Source: BD2-11 sp965115885
GTDB lineage: Bacteria; Gemmatimonadota; Gemmatimonadetes; Longimicrobiales; Gaopeijiaceae
Assembly: GCA_965115885.1 (NCBI GenBank)
Contig: OZ220479.1
Coordinates: forward strand, 1,674,001-1,738,000
Length of the DNA: 64,000 nucleotides
Reading direction: 5' to 3'
Of this stretch, positions 1 to 9,517 are shown in pieces. A program made the translations under genes and the position numbers. The notes beneath the pieces are model-generated. The model was given only the letters and a program-made list of their open reading frames with translations, had not been told where the DNA came from and searched no databases. Every line of letters begins with the position of its first letter. The first letter of the stretch is position 1.

Positions 1-259
1 AACGTTCACCAACGTCCGGACCCGGGTTCAGCGCTTCGCGCCGGCGCTCTCGGCCCCCGGGGAGGCTCGGCCGGCATGGCGCGTCCTCGCCTCGCTGGCC
101 GCCTCCCTCGGGGGCGAGTCCGCGCCCGCGAGCGCGGCGGAGGCTTTCGACAGGCTCGCCGAGCGCGTGGCGGAGTACGAAGGGCTCGACTACGGTCGGA
201 TCGGAGCCCGCGGGGCGCCGGCGGGCCGGGCCGCGGCCGTCGCCGCGGGGCGTCCGTGA
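1..259 (+). CDS. nuoG: NADH-quinone oxidoreductase subunit G, C-terminal fragment
   Basis: Reading from base 2 gives an uninterrupted frame to a TGA at 257-259. It begins TFTNVRTRVQRFAPAL, which matches the C-terminal molybdopterin-type region of NuoG, where a 'FTN.EGRVQ' segment is typical. NuoG is the large iron-sulfur subunit of the peripheral arm of complex I. The 5' part lies outside the window. Its stop overlaps the GTG start of nuoH (GTGA), as expected inside a nuo operon. Only about 85 residues are visible, so the call rests on this motif and on the position directly before nuoH. Confidence 0.8.
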   Translation, partial: TFTNVRTRVQRFAPALSAPGEARPAWRVLASLAASLGGESAPASAAEAFDRLAERVAEYEGLDYGRIGARGAPAGRAAAVAAGRP

Positions 260-1506
260 GCGATCTCTCCCCCACGGCCGCCCTGATCGCCGCGGCGGTC
301 AAGGTTCTGGCCGTCTTCACGGCGCTGATGGTGGCGATCATGTACGCGACCTGGGCCGAGCGACGCCTCTCCGCCTTCATCCAGGATCGCCTGGGGCCGA
401 ATCGGGTGGGACCGTTCGGATTGTTGCAGCCCATCGCCGACGGACTCAAGAACATCGTCAAGGAGGAGACCGACCCGGCCACCGCGTCGCGCTTCTTCTT
501 CGTTCTCGGTCCGATGCTGTCGATCATGCCGGCGCTGGTGGCGTTCGCCGTGATCCCCTTCGCCGCTCCGTTGCCCACCCCGTGGGGAACGGTGGACATG
601 GTGGTGGCCGACCTTCCCGTGGGGGTGCTCTACGTCCTCGCCGTCGGCTCCCTCGGGGTCTACGGAATCTTTCTGGGCGGATGGTCCTCCAACAACAAGT
701 ACGCGCTGCTGGGCGGATTGCGCGCGTCGGCCCAGATGGTCAGCTACGAGGTCGGGCTGGGGCTCGCGCTGATCCCGGTGATGATCCTGGCGGGCAACGT
801 CACCCTCACCCGGGTAGTGGCCGACCAGCAGATGGGGCTCTGGTACGTCCTGCCGCTTTCGCTCGCCTTCCTCCTTTTCCTGATCTCGGCCTTCGCGGAG
901 ACCAACCGGTTGCCCTTCGACATGCCGGAGGCCGAGTCCGAGCTCGTGACCGGATACCACACCGAATACTCGTCCATGAAGTTCAGCATGTTCTTCATCG
1001 CCGAGTACGCGCACGTGATCACCGCCTCGGCGCTCATGGCGACCCTGTTTCTGGGCGGCTGGGACATCCCCTTCTGGACGGGAGACAACTTCGTTCCCCA
1101 CGAGGGCGGGCTCGTTTCCGGCTTCACGGCGGCGGGCGAGCCCGTTCCCGCCCGCCTGTCGGCGTGGACCACGTTGCTCACTCTGGGCGCCTTCGCGCTC
1201 AAGACCGCCTTCTTCGTGGTGCTCTACATCTGGGTGCGATGGACGTTGCCGCGCTTCCGCTACGACCAGGTCATGCACCTGGGGTGGAAGGTGATGTTGC
1301 CCACCGCGCTCGCCTACGTCATGCTCGTGGCCGCAACCGTGCTCGTGCTGGATCAGCTGGGCGTGTCCGGCGGCCTGGGCTTCGCTCTGGCGCTGACCGC
1401 CGTGAGCTTGGTCGCCACGGGCGTGTTCGTCCTGTACCTCGACCGCGGCCGGATCATCGTCGGAGCCGCGCCCGCCGACCGCGCGGCGTCGGCCGGCAAC
1501 CCATGA
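256..1506 (+). CDS. nuoH: NADH-quinone oxidoreductase subunit H
   Basis: NuoH is the membrane subunit at the junction of the peripheral and membrane arms of complex I and helps form the quinone cavity. The 416-residue protein contains AERRLSAFIQDRLGPNRVG and the acidic loop FAETNRLPFDMPEAESELV, both hallmarks of the ND1/NuoH family, with about eight hydrophobic segments. The GTG at 256 was chosen over an in-frame ATG at 76 because it overlaps the nuoG stop and the 60 codons before it are arginine-rich antisense-like sequence that duplicates the nuoG reading region. nuoI follows after a 16-nt gap. Confidence 0.96.
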   Translation: MSDLSPTAALIAAAVKVLAVFTALMVAIMYATWAERRLSAFIQDRLGPNRVGPFGLLQPIADGLKNIVKEETDPATASRFFFVLGPMLSIMPALVAFAVIPFAAPLPTPWGTVDMVVADLPVGVLYVLAVGSLGVYGIFLGGWSSNNKYALLGGLRASAQMVSYEVGLGLALIPVMILAGNVTLTRVVADQQMGLWYVLPLSLAFLLFLISAFAETNRLPFDMPEAESELVTGYHTEYSSMKFSMFFIAEYAHVITASALMATLFLGGWDIPFWTGDNFVPHEGGLVSGFTAAGEPVPARLSAWTTLLTLGAFALKTAFFVVLYIWVRWTLPRFRYDQVMHLGWKVMLPTALAYVMLVAATVLVLDQLGVSGGLGFALALTAVSLVATGVFVLYLDRGRIIVGAAPADRAASAGNP

Positions 1507-1522
1507 ACCCGAGGGAGTCGTC

Positions 1523-2023
1523 GTGGCCATTTCGGTGAAGGTGGTGCGCAGGCCGGAAGCGGCTCGGAGCTCGTACCTGCGAGCCGCTCTCAAGGGGATG
1601 TCGCTGACTTTCCGGCACATGGTGAATCCCCGCAAGGCGACCCGCAGCTACCCGGAGGAGCCCACCGAACTGCATCCCCGCTGGCGCGGCACCCACCGCA
1701 TGGAAGTGCACGCGGACGGGCGCCCCAAGTGCGTCGCCTGCGGCCTCTGTCCGACGGTCTGCCCGGCCAACTGTATCCGCTTGGTCGGCGGGGAGGACGA
1801 TCAGGGCAACCGCTACCCCATCGTCTACGAGATCGACGAGTTCCGCTGCATCTTCTGCGGCATGTGCCAGGAAGTGTGCCCGGTGGAGGCCATCCACGTG
1901 GGCCGACACTTCGAGAACGCCGAGTACACGCGCGAGCGCTTCGTCTACGACCTGGACCGGCTGATGGAGCAGGAACACCCGGTCACCGTCCTCTGGGACC
2001 CCTCCGACCCGGACTCGGAGTGA
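1523..2023 (+). CDS. nuoI: NADH-quinone oxidoreductase subunit I
   Basis: NuoI carries clusters N6a and N6b and passes electrons towards quinone at the base of the peripheral arm. The 166-residue product has two complete 4Fe-4S ferredoxin motifs, CVACGLCPTVCPANC (Cys70, 73, 76, 80) and CIFCGMCQEVCP (Cys109, 112, 115, 119), each followed by the Pro/Cys needed for the paired clusters. The start is a GTG at 1523. A slightly earlier ATG at 1503 lies in a different frame. The length and cysteine pattern match the family without oddities. Confidence 0.97.
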   Translation: MAISVKVVRRPEAARSSYLRAALKGMSLTFRHMVNPRKATRSYPEEPTELHPRWRGTHRMEVHADGRPKCVACGLCPTVCPANCIRLVGGEDDQGNRYPIVYEIDEFRCIFCGMCQEVCPVEAIHVGRHFENAEYTRERFVYDLDRLMEQEHPVTVLWDPSDPDSE

Positions 2024-2027
2024 GGGG

Positions 2028-2552
2028 ATGGAGCCGATCCTCTTCTACGTGTTCGCCGCGATCGCCGTGGGCGGGGGCATCGGGGTGGTGGCGAGCCGAA
2101 ATCCGGTGGCCAGCCTGATGTTCATGGTGGTTTCGCTGGCGAGCGTGGCGGGGATCTACGTGCTGCTGGAGGCGCACTTCCTGGCCGCCGTCCAGGTGAT
2201 GGTCTACGCGGGCGCCGTCATGGTGCTCTTCCTGTTCGTGGTCATGCTGCTGAACCTGGGCCACGATTACCGGGACGACTTGGTGCGCGGACTCTACGCG
2301 GTGTGCGCTTTCGCGGTCTCCGGGGCGATCGGCGGCCTGCTGGCGAGCCGGTTCGGGGGCGTGGAGGCGAGCCCGCTGTACGACCGATTCCCCGGCGCGG
2401 CCGCGATGGACTTGGAGCTCGCCCAGCGGGGCGCGGTCTCGCTGATCGCGCGCCCGCTCCTGGAGGATTACGTGGTGCCTTTCGAGATTTCCGCGATCCT
2501 GCTGCTGGTGGCCGTGGTGGGCGCGGTCGCGCTGGCGAAGAAGCGGGTGTGA
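2028..2552 (+). CDS. nuoJ: NADH-quinone oxidoreductase subunit J
   Basis: The 174-residue polytopic protein matches NuoJ, a membrane-arm subunit of complex I. It contains ASRNPVASLMFMVVSLASVAG and MVYAGAVMVLFLFVVMLLN, the segment that forms the conserved pi-bulge helix of ND6/NuoJ. About five membrane segments are visible. The ATG at 2028 sits four bases after the nuoI stop with GAGTGAGGGG upstream as ribosome binding site. nuoK begins 10 nt downstream. Confidence 0.95.
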   Translation: MEPILFYVFAAIAVGGGIGVVASRNPVASLMFMVVSLASVAGIYVLLEAHFLAAVQVMVYAGAVMVLFLFVVMLLNLGHDYRDDLVRGLYAVCAFAVSGAIGGLLASRFGGVEASPLYDRFPGAAAMDLELAQRGAVSLIARPLLEDYVVPFEISAILLLVAVVGAVALAKKRV

Positions 2553-2562
2553 GGAGCGCCGC

Positions 2563-2856
2563 GTGCTGACCGAGGCCCTGACCGCCAGCGCCCTTCTGTT
2601 CGCGATCGGCACCTTCGGGGTGATCGTGCGACGCAACGCCATCGTCATCTTCCTCTGCATCGAGCTCCAGCTCAACGCGGTCAACCTCGCCTTGGTGGCG
2701 TTTTCCCGTCAGGTGGGCGTGGAGGGGCAGGTCTTCGCCTTTTTCGTCATGACGGTCGCGGCTGCGGAAGCCGCGGTCGGGCTCGCCCTCATCATCTCCA
2801 TCTTCCGCCACTACCGGACGGTCGATGTCGGCAACTTCAACCTGCTCAAGTGGTAG
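2563..2856 (+). CDS. nuoK: NADH-quinone oxidoreductase subunit K
   Basis: NuoK is the small three-helix antiporter-like subunit of the proton-pumping arm. The 97-residue product shows the diagnostic IFLCIELQLNAVNLALVAFS segment, with the membrane glutamate expected in helix 2, and AAAEAAVGLALII with a second buried glutamate in helix 3. The start is a GTG at 2563. The TAG stop at 2854-2856 lies just before the nuoL ATG at 2862. Confidence 0.95.
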   Translation: MLTEALTASALLFAIGTFGVIVRRNAIVIFLCIELQLNAVNLALVAFSRQVGVEGQVFAFFVMTVAAAEAAVGLALIISIFRHYRTVDVGNFNLLKW

Positions 2857-2861
2857 CTAGG

Positions 2862-5000
<2,139 letters not shown>

Positions 5001-5010
5001 GGGGTCCGCC

Positions 5011-6543
5011 GTGACGAACCTGCTGCACGCGGTGGCGTTCGAGTCCTGGATCCTGCACGTGCTGGTGTGGGGTCCGACGGCGGCGATGCTGCACGTGTTG
5101 CTCGAACGCGAGGAGCGCGCCGGGGGCATCGCGTTCGGTTGGACTCTCGCGCTCTTCGCGGTCAGCCTCGGGCTGTGGGGGACGTTCACGGTGGGGGATC
5201 CCGGCTTCCAGATGGCTTCGAGTCTGCCTTGGATCGAAGCCTGGGGCGTCCACTACGCCCTCGGCATCGACGGCATCTCGCTGTTCATGGTGCTGCTGTC
5301 CTGCTTCACCGCCCCGATCACCGTCCTGAGCTCGTTCCGCTACGTCGCCCGCCGCCGGAAGTCCTTCTACGCCCTCGTGCTTCTCCTGCAGACGGGCATC
5401 GTCGGCGTCTTCACGGCGATGGATCTGATGCTGTTCTACGTCTTTTTCGAGCTCACCCTGGTGCCGATGTACTTCATCGTCGGGATCTGGGGAGGGAAGC
5501 GGCGCATCTACGCGGCGGTGAAGTTCTTCCTCTACACGGCGGCGGGGTCGTTGCTGATGCTGGTCGGCATCCTGTACCTGCACGCCGCCGCGGCGTCCGC
5601 CGGAGACGGATCCTTCGCCTACCTGGATCTCCTCGAGGTGCCGCTCACGATGCGCGAGCAGCTCTGGCTCTTCGCCGCCTTCGCGCTGGCGTTCTCGATC
5701 AAGGTGCCGCTGTTTCCGTTCCACACCTGGTTGCCGGACGCGCACGTCGAGGCGCCGACGCCGGGCTCGGTGGTGCTGGCCGCCGTCCTGCTCAAGATGG
5801 GCGCCTACGGGTTTCTGCGTTTCCTGCTCCCGTTCTTCCCGGCGGCATCCCAGCATCCCCCGGTGGCGACGACGATGCTGGTCCTGGGCACGGCGGGCAT
5901 CGTGTACGCCGCCTGGGTGGCCGCGGTGCAACCGGACGCCAAGAAATTGGTCGCCTACACCTCGGTGGCCCACATGGGGTTCGTGGTCATCGGCATCTTC
6001 GCCCTCACCGCGACCGGGATCCAGGGAGGGCTGGTGGTGATGATCTCGCACGGCATCTCCACCGGGGCGCTGTTCCTCATCCTGGGCATGCTGTACGAAC
6101 GCCGTCGCACCCGGATGACCGAGGAGTTCGGCGGCCTCGCGCGCGCGACTCCCATGCTCGCCCTCGCTCTCGTGATCACCGCCCTCGCCTCCATCGGCCT
6201 CCCCGGGACGAGCGGCTTCGTCGGCGAGTTCCTGGCGTTGCTGGGCACGTTCGAGACCCACCCCGTCGTCGCGATCGTCGCCACCAGCGGCGTCGTCTTC
6301 GCCGCCTACTACATGCTTCCCATGGTGCAGCGCGTGCTCTTCAACGAGCTGGACCGGGAGGAAAACCGGTCGATGCCCGACCTGTCGCGCCGGGAACTCT
6401 TCGTCCTTTCGCCGATGGTCGCGCTGATGATCGCGATCGGAGTCGCGCCCACCCCCATTCTCGAGCGCATGGAACCGAGCGTGGACGCCATCCTGGAGCG
6501 CGTGCGCACGAGCCGGCCCGCCGAGGAGCCGACCGACCCGTGA
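5011..6543 (+). CDS. nuoM: NADH-quinone oxidoreductase subunit M
   Basis: NuoM is the second antiporter-like subunit of complex I. The 510-residue protein carries the ND4 signatures FFELTLVPMYFIVGIWGG, FHTWLPDAHVEAPTPGSVVL and VAYTSVAHMGFVVIG, with about 14 hydrophobic helices. The start is a GTG at 5011 shortly after the nuoL stop. The TGA at 6541-6543 overlaps the GTG start of nuoN. Confidence 0.96.
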   Translation: MTNLLHAVAFESWILHVLVWGPTAAMLHVLLEREERAGGIAFGWTLALFAVSLGLWGTFTVGDPGFQMASSLPWIEAWGVHYALGIDGISLFMVLLSCFTAPITVLSSFRYVARRRKSFYALVLLLQTGIVGVFTAMDLMLFYVFFELTLVPMYFIVGIWGGKRRIYAAVKFFLYTAAGSLLMLVGILYLHAAAASAGDGSFAYLDLLEVPLTMREQLWLFAAFALAFSIKVPLFPFHTWLPDAHVEAPTPGSVVLAAVLLKMGAYGFLRFLLPFFPAASQHPPVATTMLVLGTAGIVYAAWVAAVQPDAKKLVAYTSVAHMGFVVIGIFALTATGIQGGLVVMISHGISTGALFLILGMLYERRRTRMTEEFGGLARATPMLALALVITALASIGLPGTSGFVGEFLALLGTFETHPVVAIVATSGVVFAAYYMLPMVQRVLFNELDREENRSMPDLSRRELFVLSPMVALMIAIGVAPTPILERMEPSVDAILERVRTSRPAEEPTDP

Positions 6544-8039
6544 CGCTCGACTTCTCCACCTCCGCGCACTACCTGCTGGCGTTGCTTCCCGAGATCGTCC
6601 TCTCGGTCTGGGGGACGGTGGTGCTCCTGGCGGGCGTCCGCAAAGGCGGCGGCGCGGGATCCGGGGATCTCGCGCTCCTGGCGATGGTGGGCGTGGCGGC
6701 GGCGGCCTTCGCCAACGGCTGGCTGTACGGCACCGCGCCGGGGCAGGGAAGCACGATGATCGCGGTGGACCGCTTCCACCTCTTCGCCAACTGGATTTTC
6801 CTGCTGGGCGCCGCCCTCGCGCTGGCCATCTCCCCGACGTACGTGAAGCGCCAACGACTCCAGGAGGGGGAGTTCCACGCCTTGGTGCTCTTCGCCACCG
6901 TGGGCATGATGCTCATGGGGAGCACGCGCGACCTGATCGTCGTGTTCCTGGCCCTGGAGGTGATGTCGGTCAGCGCTTACGTGCTCTCCGGGTTCAACCG
7001 GCGCGATCCCAAGTCGGCGGAGTCCGGGCTCAAGTACTTTCTGCTGGGCGCCTTCTCCACCGGCTTTCTGCTCTACGGCATCGCGCTGGTGTACGGAGCC
7101 ACCGGCAGCACCAATCTGGGGGTGATCGCGCTGGCCATCGACACGGGTTCGGCCATTCCCGGCCTGCTCCGGACCGGCATCGCCCTGCTGGTCGTCGGGT
7201 TCGGCTTCAAGGTGTCGGCGGTCCCGTTCCACATGTGGACGCCCGACGTCTACCAAGGCGCGCCTTCGCCGGTGACCGCCTTCATGTCGGCGAGCGTCAA
7301 GGCGGCCGCGTTCGTCGCCTTCGCCCGCGTCTTCGCGGTGGGCTTCGGAGGCGTCCCGGAGAGCTGGTACGCGATCGGGTGGTGGCTGGCGGCGATCACC
7401 ATGGTGATCGCCAACGCGATCGCCATGGCCCAGACCGACGTGAAGCGCCTGCTGGCCTACTCGAGCATCGCCCACGCCGGTTATCTGATGGTGGCGATCG
7501 TTGCGCTGAACCCGAACGCCACCGCGGGGCTGCTCTTCTACCTGCTGGTCTACACGGCGATGAACATCGGCGCCTTCGCGGTGATCCTGTGCGTCTCCGG
7601 GCACGGCGAGGAGCGGCTCCGGATCGACCGCTACGCGGGGTTGGGGGCACGGCATCCCGCCCTCGCCGTTTGCCTGACGATCTTTCTCCTGTCGCTGGCC
7701 GGCTTCCCCGGCACGGGCGGATTCATGGGCAAGATCTTCATCCTTCAGGGCGCGGCCGAGGCCGGGCTCTGGACTCTCTCCGTCGTTTTCGTCCTCACGA
7801 CCGCGGTGTCGTACTACTACTATCTGCGGATCGCGTGGTACATGTGGATGCGCGAGGCCGTCGATTCCGGCGAGCCGGATCCGGTGACGGTGCCGCTCGC
7901 CATGCGCTTCGCCGTGGGCGCGTGCGCCGCGGTGGTCGTCGGTCTGGGCGTCTTTCCGGGCGGAGGGGCGGGCTTCGCCCGCGCGGGCGCGGAGAGCCTC
8001 CGCACCGCCGGGGCGCTCCTGCTGGGCGTCGCGCCCTGA
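6540..8039 (+). CDS. nuoN: NADH-quinone oxidoreductase subunit N
   Basis: NuoN is the third antiporter-like membrane subunit. The 499-residue protein has FLALEVMSVSAYVLSGF, FKVSAVPFHMWTPDVYQGAP and VKRLLAYSSIAHAGYLMV, all typical of ND2/NuoN. The frame is open far upstream, but the GTG at 6540 overlaps the nuoM stop (GTGA) and gives the family length. It is the last nuo gene, followed by about 100 nt before the phosphomutase gene. Confidence 0.96.
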   Translation: MTLDFSTSAHYLLALLPEIVLSVWGTVVLLAGVRKGGGAGSGDLALLAMVGVAAAAFANGWLYGTAPGQGSTMIAVDRFHLFANWIFLLGAALALAISPTYVKRQRLQEGEFHALVLFATVGMMLMGSTRDLIVVFLALEVMSVSAYVLSGFNRRDPKSAESGLKYFLLGAFSTGFLLYGIALVYGATGSTNLGVIALAIDTGSAIPGLLRTGIALLVVGFGFKVSAVPFHMWTPDVYQGAPSPVTAFMSASVKAAAFVAFARVFAVGFGGVPESWYAIGWWLAAITMVIANAIAMAQTDVKRLLAYSSIAHAGYLMVAIVALNPNATAGLLFYLLVYTAMNIGAFAVILCVSGHGEERLRIDRYAGLGARHPALAVCLTIFLLSLAGFPGTGGFMGKIFILQGAAEAGLWTLSVVFVLTTAVSYYYYLRIAWYMWMREAVDSGEPDPVTVPLAMRFAVGACAAVVVGLGVFPGGGAGFARAGAESLRTAGALLLGVAP

Positions 8040-8146
8040 GCCCCGATGAGCGGCAAGCGGATCCGGCGTTCCTCGGTGGCGCGGCGGCGGGATCGCCGAC
8101 GTCCGCGCCGCGTCGGACGGCAGCGACTTCCGAACCGGTCCGGCCC

Positions 8147-9517
8147 TTGAATCCTTCGCCCGAGATCTTCCGGAACTACGACATCCGAGGCGTCGTCGGC
8201 GAAACCATCGACGCCGACGTCGTGCGCGCCACCGGCGGCGCGTACGCGCAGGAACTCGGCGAGCGGGTCGCCGCCGCTCCTCCGCGCGTCGTGGTCGGGA
8301 GCGACAACCGCCCCAGCTCGGACGGGCTGGCGGACGCGCTCTCGGAGGGAATCCGTTCCGGCGGGGGACGGGTCCTCCGGCTCGGTACGGTGCCCACTCC
8401 GGTGACCTACTGGGCCGAGCGCGAACTGCGGGCCCACGGCGCGGTCCAGATCACGGGCAGCCACAACCCCGCCGAATGGAACGGCATCAAGATGACCATG
8501 GGCGGCCGCCCGTTTCACGGCGCCGGAATCCGGAAGCTGCGCCGACGCATCGACGAAGGCCCCGCGCGAGGAGCGCGGGGCGGCGAGGAGCGCGTGTCCG
8601 TGCTCGACCGCTACATCGCCGACGTCGCGGGCCGGTTCGAGGGGATCGATCGGCTCCGGGTGGCGGTCGACTGCGGCAACGCCTCCGGCGCGCTCACCGC
8701 AGTGCCGACGCTGGAAGCGATCGGGGCCGAAACGATCCCGCTCTACTGCGAACTCGACGGCACCTTCCCCAACCATCACCCCGATCCCACGGTGGACGAG
8801 AACGTCGCGGACCTGGCGGCCACGGTTCGCGAGACCGGAGCGGACGTAGGGGTCGGCTTCGACGGCGACGCCGACCGCATCGGGGTCGTGGACGAGAACG
8901 GCGCGGTGGTCCGCGGCGACGTCCTGCTTCTCCTTTTCGGACTGGAGATGCTCGAACGTCGGGGCCCGGGGCAGAAGCTGGTCTTCGACGTGAAGTGCTC
9001 CCAGGCGCTCCCGCGCGTGTTCGCCGAGGCGGGAGGCGTACCCGTGATGTGGGCGACCGGACACTCGCTCATCAAGGAGAAGATGCGCGCCACCGGAGCC
9101 CCGATCGGCGGCGAGCTTTCGGGTCACATCTGTTTCGCCGACGACTACATCGGGGTGGACGACGCCGTCTACGCCGCGTGCCGACTGCTCGCCCTGCTGT
9201 CCGCGGCCGGGCGTCCTCTTTCGGCGCTGGTGGCCGAGCTGCCGCGCTACGCGTCCACCCCGGAATACCGCATCGAGGTGGCCGAGGAGGTCAAACGCGG
9301 CCTCGCCGAGGCCGCCCGCGAGCACTTTTCCCGAAGCCGCGAGGTGATCGCCGTGGACGGCGCGCGCATTCTCTTCGACGGAGGCTGGGGTCTGCTCAGG
9401 GCGTCCAACACCCAGCCCGTCCTGACGGCGCGCTACGAAGCCGACGACGAGACCCTCTTGGGCGAGATCCGCGACGAGATCGAGGATTGGCTCCGGACCC
9501 GGGGGGTCGATGTCTGA
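8147..9517 (+). CDS. phosphomannomutase/phosphoglucomutase
   Basis: An alpha-D-phosphohexomutase that interconverts hexose 1- and 6-phosphates for nucleotide-sugar supply. The 456-residue protein begins NPSPEIFRNYDIRG, the conserved opening of the AlgC/ManB branch. It has the phosphoserine loop TGSHNPAEWNGIKM (Ser105), the metal loop FDGDADR (Asp239, 241, 243) and the sugar-binding GGELSGH. No ATG or GTG lies in frame near the family start, so the TTG at 8147 is taken. The stop overlaps the ATG of the next gene. Whether mannose or glucose phosphate is the main substrate cannot be read from sequence. Confidence 0.92.
   Translation: MNPSPEIFRNYDIRGVVGETIDADVVRATGGAYAQELGERVAAAPPRVVVGSDNRPSSDGLADALSEGIRSGGGRVLRLGTVPTPVTYWAERELRAHGAVQITGSHNPAEWNGIKMTMGGRPFHGAGIRKLRRRIDEGPARGARGGEERVSVLDRYIADVAGRFEGIDRLRVAVDCGNASGALTAVPTLEAIGAETIPLYCELDGTFPNHHPDPTVDENVADLAATVRETGADVGVGFDGDADRIGVVDENGAVVRGDVLLLLFGLEMLERRGPGQKLVFDVKCSQALPRVFAEAGGVPVMWATGHSLIKEKMRATGAPIGGELSGHICFADDYIGVDDAVYAACRLLALLSAAGRPLSALVAELPRYASTPEYRIEVAEEVKRGLAEAAREHFSRSREVIAVDGARILFDGGWGLLRASNTQPVLTARYEADDETLLGEIRDEIEDWLRTRGVDV

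Noticed and set aside
190..1635. Long minus-strand open frame opposite nuoH (481 codons)
   Set aside because: Gly/Arg/His-rich antisense shadow caused by high GC; nuoH on the plus strand has clear family motifs.
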